DNA of 64,000 nucleotides from Nymphaea colorata (taxonomy: Eukaryota > Streptophyta > Magnoliopsida > Nymphaeales > Nymphaeaceae). Position 1 is the first letter of the stretch. The number at the start of each line of letters is the position of its first letter. A program made the translations under genes and the position numbers. Below, in pieces: positions 26,301 to 36,858 of this stretch. The stretch covers positions 19,078,354 through 19,142,353 of the forward strand of contig NC_045139.1 in the NCBI RefSeq assembly GCF_008831285.2, written 5' to 3'. The notes under the pieces were generated by a model. It was not told the origin of the DNA, did no database searches, and saw only the letters and a program-made list of their open reading frames with translations.

Positions 26301-26991
26301 CTTTACTCTTCTATAACAAAAAACCGTATCCGATCTCATCTTTGACTCACCAAGCAGGGGCAACTAACAAGTCGCTCTTATTCTCAAAAGCTCCAGGAGT
26401 CGGACTTGATACCAACAAGCGTGTCAGACAAAGATGACAAGCCGCAAGTCCAATCAATAAATGCACTAAGCCACTAACCACTATGTACCACCACGCTCAA
26501 AACGGTTTCTCATGTGGGTGGATGAATTAAAGCCACCTCTCTGTCACCAAGTTGACAAGACGTCATAAGTTGACAGCCCCGCAGCACACGAACGTCGACA
26601 AACTGACAGAACATCGTGATTGTACAACCCAAAAACTCGAAGCTAGTTGTTCTTCCTGATCGGAAAACGAGAGTGTGGATTCTTTAACCTATTGCTAAGT
26701 CCAACCAACATGGTAAACTAGATCGTTTTTGCCACATTTTTACGAAAATAGAAGTATCATGGCAACGCAAAAGTTCTGAAATGGAAAAGGAAATGCCAGT
26801 GAAATACATAAAAAGGGAGAGATCAGAGACTCAATCAGAAGACGAAAGAAGCTGAAGATTATAATCAGAAACACAGGCAAAGGCTGTAAAGCATTCGATC
26901 CGCAGCACAAAGAAACGAAGGTTCCAACTTGTTACCGGAAGTGAACATGGAGCAGAGAATGGGAGAGATCGTTCCCTTCTTCCATTCGCAT
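20357..26991 (-). CDS. DUF3537 multi-pass membrane protein (GRL family)
   Basis: Minus-strand exons I can place: 26991-26936, 26085-25914, 24672-24514, 24330-24103, 23994-23764, 20811-20574 and 20487-20357. They give 404 aa against roughly 430-480 for the family, so one short exon between 25.91 and 24.67 kb is probably missing. A candidate lies at about 24897-24802, with a weak donor. The family (plant DUF3537) has seven predicted membrane segments and is remotely homologous to insect gustatory and odorant receptors; its plant role is unknown. Visible segments include CTMAVLLIFVIPVLRLIFV and LVILLRFLISSISFICL. Family landmarks are FICL followed by KHGTKGILFL, the SRRFRFFLAM block, WIFCLRSASRIAH (the family's ICLRSATKI) and the C-terminal GISIYGFVLDRFFVHT. 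The start ATG splices as CG|A to give HFRDPSTLRLPG. Intron 20812-23763 is almost 3 kb. Confidence 0.84.
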
Positions 26992-29464
26992 CCTGCAAAG
27001 CGTCCGCAGGAGATAGAAAGGACCAACCAATTTCAATTGAAGGCTTCAGCCAAAGGAAGGATGGCCTGCTGGCATTATCGGGCGCGAACCAACGGACAAC
27101 TGGGCAGATGGTAGGCCTTGATTTTCGGTCGCAGGACCCACAAGACCTTCCCCTTCTTGACCACCGATTGGATCCCAGAGAAGGAGAGAGCGCTGGCGCA
27201 CGGGCATATCCCTCCTTTTCATATACTTGTCACACACACACACACACTCTCTCTCTCTCTCTCTCCGTGAACCTTTCTTTCTTTTTGTGCTGTTATCTTT
27301 CCTGTTTCGGGTGCAGACTGGTTGTTAAATGTCACAGGCAGGAACACAACGGACAAACGGGCATATATTTTATAAAAAAGATTTTTTTCTGCGAATGGTT
27401 CTCAATTATTAGCTACCCATGAAATCCCATCATTGCTTCTCTCATTTTTGTTGAAATCCATCCACAGTTTTAATGCCATCAATCCTCTCCGTCAACGACT
27501 CCGATAACATATAAGTTAATGGCTGAACTGATCCTGCTTAAAAAGAAAACCAAAAATCACCGCCAACCATGCAAGTCTCTTTCTCTCCTTAATTATAACA
27601 CAAAACCTCCATGAATCCTTGCAGAAGCTTGGATCAATGCACACGCGTAGCGTCCAGCCAAAGCAGCAAGGATCTAGGCTTTCCGAGTCAAAGACAATCG
27701 TCTTTTTTTTTCCTTGAAGAAACTAACAAACACAATCTTGCGTCATGAAAGCTGCCATATAGGTTTTTATTTTTTGTGAAAAAAAGAAAAGAAAACATCG
27801 TCGTGCTTGTTTAAGTTATTATAAGTTTGAAAATAGATCAAACTGTCACCCATTGAACCACATTGCCTTGGATACTTAGAGGTATCTTTCATCTGAACCG
27901 ACAGTATTTTTTCTTTATTATCAATGTATTGTCATCTCTGACAAAACAAACGCTTGCCGGCTAGCAGACGTGATGTCAATTATCGTCACTGTCAAATACA
28001 TAAATATATAAAAGGTAAGAGAGAGAGAGAGAGAGAAATATATAGTAAAAAAGATGAATGCCAAACTGGAGAACCATCTTGGACCACTTCTTTGATAAAC
28101 ACATTCATGTTGCTTAATGGCAATGTCATTGTTGATTCGGGAGCCGCCTATACATGTGAAATATGTGCAAGTCATCAATATTTATATTTCTTGTTGATAT
28201 CTTAATATAAATCAGTTATTGTTAAAACGTTTTGCACATGTTTCCTGTATGCACTGTAATGCACATTGTAGACGCTAGTTTTACTTTTCAAATAATGTGA
28301 ATTTATTTTAATTTAATGTATAAACAAGATTTGAAAATCAAAGATTTCTTAGAGTTCATCGGAAACATGAAAGGAATGAAATTTTATGTTGATATTTAAG
28401 TTTCCAGACGCGGACTGCATGTCCATGAACCATGACTGTTTTTTCCGGAAGCACTATAAAAAATTTAGGCTTTGGTGGAGATCCATGATTATGAGTCATC
28501 AATTTAGTAAACACTTTATAATGAGTACTATGTAAATTAAGTTTTATTAAATATCACTGTTAATATCCACCTTTCTAAAAGTATATATGTATATATATAT
28601 AACGAGATTGAATTGTGACTTTAGTTTTTTATAGTCACCTGGTCATTTAATTAGAGTTGTTCGATCCAACATGAAAGATGATTACAGGAAAAATAAAGAG
28701 AAAAGGTGATTGGTATTTTCTTTGTTTGGTATTAGCTCATTCATTCTTTCAACCATCCATCTACTTTCATATGAACGACCTTGGTCAGATGGTTGTATTG
28801 AATCTAAATTGTTAGAGTTATAATTCACTCACTTTATATATATATATAGATAGATATCAAAAGAGAGAGAGAGTCCACGTTACTGTCAATCCTGTCTATT
28901 TAGTGGTTGTTACTCGTTCAAACTTATACAAGAAAATTTAGCAAAAGGTTAGCTGTTACATATAAGAATCTTCCAAAATGGCATAAAGTTAGAAAGGAAA
29001 AAGAATTTATCTCTTTCTTGGCTCATAAGGATAGTTGGACCAAAGCACCATTCAAAGTTCCAAAAGGAGGCTTGATAAAGCATTTGAATTTCAGAGCGGC
29101 TTTCAGAAACTATATAATTTTAAGAAAACTTTCAAATATATATTTGAAGTTGGTCACTGCATCGAACCACAACAGATTCATTAATATTATTGGAGGAAGT
29201 CCACCAAACTGATTTAGATACAGCCCCACAAGATTTCTTTATTTTTATATTTGATATTCTAGAAAATATGTTCATTTATATATTTAGTGCTCCTTAGCCA
29301 GGACTGGAGCCAAAATAATATGGTTAAGGAGCACCAGTTATAAGAGTTTACGTTTTGAATTGGAACCAATATGTAAACGAGAAAAAATAACCTTAAATAT
29401 CAATATTAGAATAAACATTTTGGTTGGTTTATATGCGCAACTGCGACATGGTGCCCACACATAT
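26992..29464. other. Promoter flank of the DUF3537 gene and intergenic DNA
   Basis: The DUF3537 5' UTR and promoter should lie just right of 26991. A compound microsatellite, (CA)n followed by (CT)n, is at 27231-27265, and a (GA)n tract at about 28017-28037. From about 27.6 kb the sequence is AT-rich with no recognisable gene. A Lys/Arg-rich open frame at 28907-29212 has no ATG at its start and no homology that I recognise. Confidence 0.5.
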
Positions 29465-29868
29465 GGGTGAACAATGAGTTGAGCTACTCGAGCTCGACTC
29501 ATTAAAGCTCGGCTCGTGAATGAGTTTGATCCGAGTCATTTGCTTAACGAGTTGAGCTTGAGTTCATGAGTCGACTCGTTCAAACAATCGAGTTGAGTTC
29601 GAGCTCAACACGTAACTGCCGAGTCAAGCTCAAGTCTTAATCGAGTTTGTCGAGCCTTAATCAAGTCGATATATTCAAACAAGTTTACAAGTTTGTCAAG
29701 CTTTAATCGAGTTGAGCTTGAGCTCAACACGTAACGATGAATATCAATTCTATTCAAATGAGTTTGTCGAGTCTTAATCGAGTCGAACTCGAGCTGCTTC
29801 CGTCGAGCTATTCTCGAGCTCGAGCTGATTGAACTCAGGCTCGACTTGGCTCGTGTTCACCCCTACCT
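29465..29868. mobile_element. MITE-like element with GGGTGAAC...GTTCACCC ends
   Basis: A 404-bp block whose ends are inverted (GGGTGAACAATGAG at the left, CTCGTGTTCACCCC at the right). It is filled with GAGCTCGAG and CGAGTTGAG motifs in both orientations, typical of non-autonomous hAT-like MITEs. I could not find a matching 8-bp target duplication. It is the best preserved copy of this family in the window. Confidence 0.55.
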
Positions 29869-30723
29869 ACGCATGCCTCCATTCCTGCCCTCAGCCTAAA
29901 ATTCCTAGCTCCGCCATTCTTTGAGACTCCCATACAATGTTCAAGATAAGAAACCATTTTTAGGGTTCGGGATCTCTTGGCACTCGTCTAACCTGCTGTA
30001 CTTAGTAGGAAGACGCTAGTCATTTGCTCATTATGCTCTCTCTCTCTCTCTCTCACACACACACATCAACTTTCATAAAAAGAATAAGCAAAGGGTCCAT
30101 GTTATTTGTTGGTTGGAAATAACTCATGATCATTTCCCTTAATAACAGGGAATGACTAATGTAAGTCCAAGAAAATGGTTGAGGCTCTGTGTATTCATCA
30201 TCAGTGGGCCTAGCCAATACATCATGCTATAATTATTTCATGACAAATCTAGTGAAGAAGAAGTGACAAGTTTCTGTGCTGGGGGCCCTCTGTCCCTTTA
30301 CTGTGTGCTCGTTTGGCTCCCCATGTGAGTGAAAGCGCCAATACATTGATCCCTCTCAGATGTAGTTTCAAGTTAAAGAATGCACATCAACTTATGAGGT
30401 AAAAGTGAAACCCCATCTAAGCGCTGCACTTCTTTTAGTGGTCAGATTTATTGTCTTGTCCTCCCTAAGTTTAATTTGAAAAGGTTGAGTACTGGGCCTT
30501 GGTGGAGAAAATAAAATCTAATTAAGAATGCGATTAAATTTTGGTAAGTAAACGTGCATGCAACTTAAGATTCGGTCTCAAACGTGACAAGGGTTCGGCC
30601 AATCTACGTGTAGGGTGATTATTTATGTCACAGATCCAATAATTTGAGGTCCGACGTATATATATATATATATAGTGGTGAAATTTGGTGTTTGATTACT
30701 TTGTGGGCCCTACATTAGCTTCA
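29869..30723. other. Intergenic DNA without recognised features
   Basis: Contains a (CT)n(CA)n microsatellite at about 30036-30065 and an AT repeat at about 30657-30676. No gene is visible. Confidence 0.5.
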
Positions 30724-30992
30724 GGTGTAAATGGCATCCGATCGGATTCATATTCAGTTTGATTCGGATCAGATTCATTTTTGGACAAATATGTTCTATC
30801 TAATGTTATTAAAATTTAGAAATTAGCAAAACGTTCAAAATTTGGATTTGGATTCAGATGTAAATATAAAAATGGATTCATATCGAATTAGAATTGTAAA
30901 ATCTGATTCGGATATGACTTTTCTTTCTTCAAATTTGAATCTGAATATGCAAATATCCGAAAAAGCGTATATGATTAAGGGATATATCCATC
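30724..30992. mobile_element. MITE-like repeat copy inside a GGTGAAATT repeat array
   Basis: The left end, GGTGTAAATGGCATCCGATC, matches the family end seen at 33.3 kb; the right end is eroded. It interrupts a set of related GTGGTGAAATTTGGTGT / GGGCCCTACAT units at 30675-30720 and 31028-31165, so it probably inserted into an older repeat. Confidence 0.5.
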
Positions 30993-33330
30993 ATTTCCGG
31001 ATCTCACGTCCTCCTTTTTTTTTAATGTAGTGGTGAAATTTGACGTCCTTTTTTTTTTTACATAATGGTGAAATTCAGTGTTTGTTTACTTTGCGGGCCC
31101 TACATAAAGAGGTGAAATTTGGTGTCCTTTTTTTACATTGGTAGTGAAATTGAGTGTTTGTTTACTATCATATCAGCTTTAGATCAAACACATCAGAAAA
31201 TTGTTAGCTAGTGCCTAGTTGTGCTTTCATTTGATTAAAAAAAATCAAGTTGTAACATGAATGAGACACAGAGGAGGTGTTTCATTTCTTTGGAGTTTAG
31301 ATATATAAATAGGATGCGATGCAGATTTGTTGATACGATCAGAGATGCATACTAAAATGTATAGTTCATCAAACTAAGGAACTCAAGGCACACTTGAGAA
31401 CCCCATTATTATTTTTTGGTAACATATAAGATTAGAGTGGAAAAGTTTTCATATTAAATCTATGAATTTCATATAGTTTGACAGTTGGAATATTCTCTGA
31501 ATGCACCACGACTACGGTAGATTCATAAAACATTATACCTAGGTGTATATACATCTATTTAAATCTTTGGGAAAAAATTATAGAATACTGTGTTCTATTT
31601 GCCAAACAACCTCTTATGCATAGATATATGAAATTTAGAATTTTGCGCGCACAGATTTGGAGATTAATGTGAATGTATATAATACTTTATATGCTGTTTA
31701 ATAACAAATTAACCATATATTATCATAGACCAATTAAAAACTATGTGATTTTGTAAATGATCAAGATGGTATCAATATCAGATTTTATAATTATCCTAAA
31801 ATGGACTGCTTTGACATTCAAATATGATCTAAAGTCCATAGTCACACAAAAAAGCGCGACAAAAAAAAAGTGTGCAATAATGCCGTTTAAAAAAAACGCA
31901 AAATGAAAAAGAAAATTTTCTCTCTCTTTTTTTTAAAAAAAAAAATCAGCATTTTTTTATGTTTTTAAATGCCAGGCTGCTTGTTTCAATTTTCTAACTT
32001 TATAAATATCCTAATATAGACGGCTACAACAATATTCTTGACTTGCAAAATATAATCTAATTAGTCACAAAACAAATGCGATTAAAAAGTTCGTCAATAA
32101 CATGAAAAATAAGGCGGTGAGAAAAAAATGGCAAAAAATACCGTTTAAAAAATGTGAAAACACAAATAAACATGTTTTTAGTGTTTTTCTCTTTTTCTTT
32201 TTTCTTTTTTTATTTTAGGCTTTTTTCATGTTAAACACCTCGTTTCAATTTTTTAATTTTTATTGTTGTTTATGTACGTCTCCTTTAATGTAATCAATAT
32301 TTTCATATTTTTAATTTTTTTTCAATTTTTAGGGGTTTAAATTTTTTAAAATATTACTATATTTGTATTTTTTTATTTTTTAAATCCCGCCATATTGTGC
32401 CCAAAAAAATATCGTAAACACGGAAAATAATATTTATGACTATGACCTAAACATTATATTTTCATGATTAATTATTTAATATCCATCTTTAAAATTATAT
32501 TTTTTAAAGAAATCTTTCTTTATGACCAAATGTGACAACTCGGTTACATCTTGGTATACGCAAACCATTCATTTTAAAATTATTTCTGTTGGTGCTAAGT
32601 CCACATCAGAAAGTATGTGGACGACCATTGAATGATCAAGTGCTGCACACTTGAAAGTTGCCTTTTCAGTTTTCATTTAATAAGAAATGCTTGTTGGATT
32701 GGAATTATTGAATTGGAATTAGTATATGAAAACATATGCATGCTTCTCTATCAGATTTTGTGGCATTTAACGCCTCTATCCACCACCGCCTCTTGTTATT
32801 TCGACTCATTTGGCATTCGAGTCGTCTGTCATTTTTGTGGTGTTCTTTGGTTAGTGGGTCTCTCTCTCTCGTGCCATTGCTTTTACCTGACTTTTTTTTG
32901 TAAGTCACATCAATACTTTTAACTGCCTGCTTTGACCTTAGTTTAGCTAACCAATGTCTCTTTTGTTGTACAACGGTCACATATTTACATTTTTTTTTGT
33001 TCTTGTCCTTTTTTCCATCATATGATTTCATTTGCTTGGTTGTCCTATCACAACCAGGTGCATCCAAAATTGAGTCGTTTTGGCTTGTCGATTGAATGTC
33101 CTTGACTCACTAGGGTTCATCTGTTCATCTCCTTCATTAATTCGGTTAGCTAAGCTCACATTTCTTCATTAGCTTGGTGGCAAAATATGGGCTGCGTTTG
33201 GAGCTACGCGACCGAACTATGCCCAAAAGAGGTCCCATTCAGTTCGTTTGGCTCTATCCTGAACTTTGGAAAAAATAAGGAAACAAGTTTAAGTTATATT
33301 TATTAGGAGAAAATTATATCAGATTAATAA
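30993..33330. repeat. AT-rich dispersed repeat region
   Basis: Very AT-rich DNA without a gene. Two imperfect related blocks (about 31790-31920 and 32030-32200) each hold a (TA)ATGCCGTTTAAAAA-like motif. The span 31987-32520 looks like a longer version of the repeat at 47010-47120: both begin near TTCTTGACTT(G/A)CAAAAT and end with CATGATTAATTATTTA and a TTAAAAAGA-like tail. Reverse-strand open frames at 32.7-33.07 kb are Lys-rich chance frames. Confidence 0.4.
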
Positions 33331-33618
33331 ATGACATCCGATTAGATTCAGATTCAGATATATATAATATCCATTCAGATTCAGATTTTGATTGGATTAA
33401 GTTTTAAGTAAATATCCTATGTTCAATGCTCATATGTTTCGATACTCAGACGAATTCATATTCAAATATGAATGTAAAAATCTAATTCGGATCAAATTAG
33501 GATTGTGAAATCAAATTTTCTTCATTTGTATTCAAATCCAATTTTGAATATGTGAAACTCTGAAAAAACGGCTATAGTTAACCGTATATTTGATTTGAAT
33601 CCGATCCATTGACATCCC
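33331..33618. mobile_element. MITE-like element, GGATCGGATTC family, near complete
   Basis: About 288 bp. The left end is ATGACATCCGATTAGATTC and the right end is GAATCCGATCCATTGACATC; the right arm reversed matches the left arm over about 20 bp with a few differences. No coding sequence. Copies or fragments lie at 13.1, 30.7 and 35.5-36.2 kb. Confidence 0.55.
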
Positions 33619-35016
33619 CATCTTCACACCTACCTATATATGGCTCCACCACAGGGCCCTTTCAGTTTTGGACCACAAATTCATAATTTTCACAAAGTAA
33701 TACAGATTCGAGATCCCTAGCTGAAATCAAAAGCACGATGGGTTGCTGACCAAATGTGACCACTCCTTTACACCTTCATATATGCAAACCATTCATATTT
33801 TATTAAGTCGAGCTCGAGCCCACCTTGCAAGCTCCAGCCAAGCTCGAGCTGATCCATGTGTGAGTCCACCCTAGCCAAGCTCGAGCTGGCCCAACTCAAG
33901 CTTGACCCTTCGTAGGTACATCCCTACATGCAGGCATAAAAAAGAACGGCAAATTGTTTTGTTCGATGAATCAATTTGAATGATTTGATTTTGGTATATT
34001 GGAGTTTTGTGGATTATCTTGATTAACAAATAGGGGTGGAGCCAGAAAACTTTAACAAATGGGCACTAGTCATATAATTTTAGACTTTTAAGGGGCACTT
34101 CTATATAAATTCAAAAAAATAGCCATAAAATTTCAATGTAAAAATAACCATTTTCTGTGTGCTTGAGTGGGCAATTGCCCACACTATGCCCACACCTCCT
34201 TTCGCCCTTGTTAACAAGTTTTTGTTGTTCTTGATTTTGATTTACTAGGTTCTTGCTATGCATGTTGTAGTGGTATTTATATAATGTTTTCTTGCATGAG
34301 CTTTGTATTAAAAACAACAGAGAAAATAAGTTAAGTGAAACCAACAAACAAAGTGTTTTTTTTTTTTTTAATCAAAAGATAAACAGAAGAAACAAAACAA
34401 ATTGCACAGCATGCAAACGCCAACATACAAAACAGAAATAATACAAGCCAAACATCCAATGTACAAAGAAAACAAAATCAAGCAAAAAGAACTTGATGTT
34501 TTGTTCCTAAAATCCTTCAAATAATGAATAGAGAATTCCGCGAACAAGATAGACATAACAATAGTTTCGTGGACAGGACCCCGTGTTCATTTTGTGCATT
34601 TTGTCTAGAAGATCGTTATCAAACGGCCTCAATCTCTGCATCAAACACATTATTAGGAGTAGTTTGGCAACAATAATAGTAGTAAGTTATGTGATATGTC
34701 TCTATTCTTGGACAAATTCATATAATTAAAGAGCGAACAAGATTCACGTTTTTTAGTTCTAAAGTGAAAAAAAAAGATATAAAACCAACGCTGATATGAA
34801 ACTATAGATGGTTTCGATCCTAAATTCGTGGATCTCTTATCATATCAGATGCTTCTATTTGCAAACATGTTTCCTTAGGTTAATATCGCACATGAAAATA
34901 AAGTTTTAAAATCAAAAGACTTTTTGAAAATATGCGAGCCGTCAAATTGGAGAACGTTGAACAGCTCCCGCCCTCCTGCACACAGACGCACAGGCAGACG
35001 GACAGAGACGGCGACG
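33619..35016. other. Intergenic DNA with repeat fragments
   Basis: A fragment of the GAGCTCGAG family lies at 33800-33920. A palindromic GGGCAATTGCCCAC motif near 34.17 kb belongs to worn repetitive DNA. Otherwise no gene is seen. Confidence 0.45.
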
Positions 35017-35388
35017 ATGATGGCGGAGAGGGCGTGGGACATGCTGCCGGCGGCGGCGCTAGTCACCATCTTCAGGACCGATTCATCGGTGGCCCTCCGG
35101 TGTGCCGGTCGTGGAGCGATGCCTCAAGAAACCCTCGCTGCTGGGAGTCGATGCTCGCCGAGGGAATGTGCCCCGCGCTCCACTTCATCAACCACAATGA
35201 CTACGACGTTGTTTTCCCGCCTGAGAATCTCTCTGTCCGGGGTATCGAGCGGTCCGGCGGTGGCGCTACCACTCTCTACCTCTCACCTCCCGCCCCGTTT
35301 ACGTCGTCGACGATGACAATCTCTTCTTCACTGCTGAGAGGTTCTTTGACTTCCTCGTTCGTCAATCTCCCTGGTATCGGGTTGTGAA
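35017..35388 (+). pseudogene. F-box/LRR protein N-terminal fragment, frame-disrupted
   Basis: GC-rich, unlike its surroundings. One frame starts MMAERAWDMLPAAALVTIF, a typical F-box start. The F-box then continues in another frame as GGPPVCRSWSDASRNPRCWE, followed by CPALHFINHNDYDVVF and GIERSGGGATTLYL, which resemble the region after the F-box in plant F-box/LRR (FBL/SKIP1-type) proteins. The join near 35078-35095 is short of residues, so a small deletion with a frameshift is the simplest reading. Intact family members are SCF ubiquitin-ligase receptors. The 3' half could be the fragment at 41.15 kb, with the SINE-like gene lying between; a processed or independent relic is also possible. 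Confidence 0.65.
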
Positions 35389-35473
35389 TTATTTGGCCAT
35401 CATTTTTGAGGTAACGATGGTCCACTTTAATTCAGTTGGATATAGAGAAAATTTTAACATGTAATCAATAAAT

Positions 35474-36170
35474 CAGGTCAAATTCGGTTGTAAGGCATCT
35501 GGTCAGATTTGGATTCAGGTTCAATTTTAAATAAATATCTGATTAGATGCTAAGGATCACTGTTGATGAATGTTCAATGCTCCTCTTGAAGTAAAAAACG
35601 AAGTCTTTCAATGCTTCAAGTTCTTGAAATGCTCCAGCTCGATTCCCGTGAAGAAAAGCGTTAAATGCTTCCTATTTAGAGCTCTAGCTCAATTCACGTC
35701 AACCAAGAGGAAATCTCAAAAAGATGGTTAGAGAAACGAGGGCCAGCTACAGAAATCAACATTACTCTTTGGGGAATAGGTGTTCATTTAGACATTGCAC
35801 TCGATTTTGCAACGGCACATGAAAATATTTCCTATATAATCCTATTTCCTATTTCTTGTAATATGCATAGTAAAAAGGGAGCAACCGGGTGACATGAATG
35901 GTAGGCATTTCTCTTTCCTTAAATTGCGATTTTTCCTATACTAGTGTTCATAGATTTTGAAAATCGACTGCATCATAATGTGGATTGAACTTCCGTTCAA
36001 ATTCAGTCTCCAATTCAAAAGTTGGATTAGGACATGATTCAGTTGTGAAAAAATGGTTTGGATACGGTATACATATATACATGTTCTATTTGCATTGGAA
36101 TAGTAAATATCTGAAAAACTGAGTATCAAAAAAAGGTATACTGAATTCAAATCGGATCCATTGACATCCA
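35474..36170. mobile_element. MITE-like copy of the GGATCGGATTC family, split by an insertion
   Basis: Left part 35474-35580 (CAGATTTGGATTCAGG, AAATAAATATCTGATTAG, TTCAATGCT) and right part about 35945-36170 (ending AAATCGGATCCATTGACATC) correspond to consecutive parts of the 33.3-kb copy. The intervening 365 bp are unrelated, so another sequence appears to have been inserted. That insert has no evident terminal repeats. Confidence 0.45.
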
Positions 36171-36601
36171 CACAGACCTACAAAAATGTTTATTTCTATA
36201 TTGATGTCTTAGAACTATTTTTTCATTCAAGGATTGGTGCCTCATAAAAATCTAAAATTTAAATGTTAATGCCCCTCAGCTAGGAATTTTTTTGCACTTC
36301 CTTTGCCTCTAGAATAACAGTGAAACTCTTTGGATGTCTATTATTTGTCTCAAATTGTTACAACGAAGAAAGAAAACCACCAACGTTCAAAACAACATGA
36401 ATTCAAATTCTTGGCATAAGTACAAGGGGAAACAAAGGTGGGGTTTGAACTCAAGGGGTCACCGCCCTACCGACACCATTTGAAATTTGAATGAACCCCA
36501 CCCTTCTTCCGTCGCCTGCTTCACTCCTCCCACCCTCTCTGGAGCCCGCAGGTTTGTTGCGGCCGGTCCTCTCTGGAGCTGTCACGCCCCACGCACGCCA
36601 G

Positions 36602-36832
36602 GTTAGCTCTTCCTCCTCCTTCTTGAGAAAACCTTCTCCTTTAAATTTGTTTCTTCTCTTTCAGCCAAACCCCGTGATGCCCAAAAGTTATTTCCCTTGC
36701 TTTTGGCTCGAAATCGACCTGAAATTGACCAAAACCCTGACTATCGATTTTGATACTTGTGGGGAAACTTTGGGCAGTTCTGTATGTGGTAGTTTTGCTT
36801 TCTCTTTTGCTCCGGTTTTCAAGTTTCCGCAG
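36602..36832 (+). other. Probable 5' UTR intron of the SINE-like gene
   Basis: A CAG|GTTAGC donor at 36601/36602 and a TTTCCGCAG acceptor ending at 36832 bracket CT-rich DNA immediately before the start codon at 36859. A leader intron is common in this kind of gene. Without transcripts this stays an inference. Confidence 0.4.
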
Positions 36833-36858
36833 GTTCTGCTATTTCATTGAATCGCAAC

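Noticed and set aside
28907-29212. 101-residue Lys/Arg-rich open frame
   Set aside because: It has no ATG at the start, no recognised domain and lies in AT-rich intergenic DNA; probably chance.
32705-33067. 120-residue reverse-strand open frame rich in Lys and Arg
   Set aside because: Its composition reflects a T-rich plus strand; no homology and no supporting splice or promoter context.
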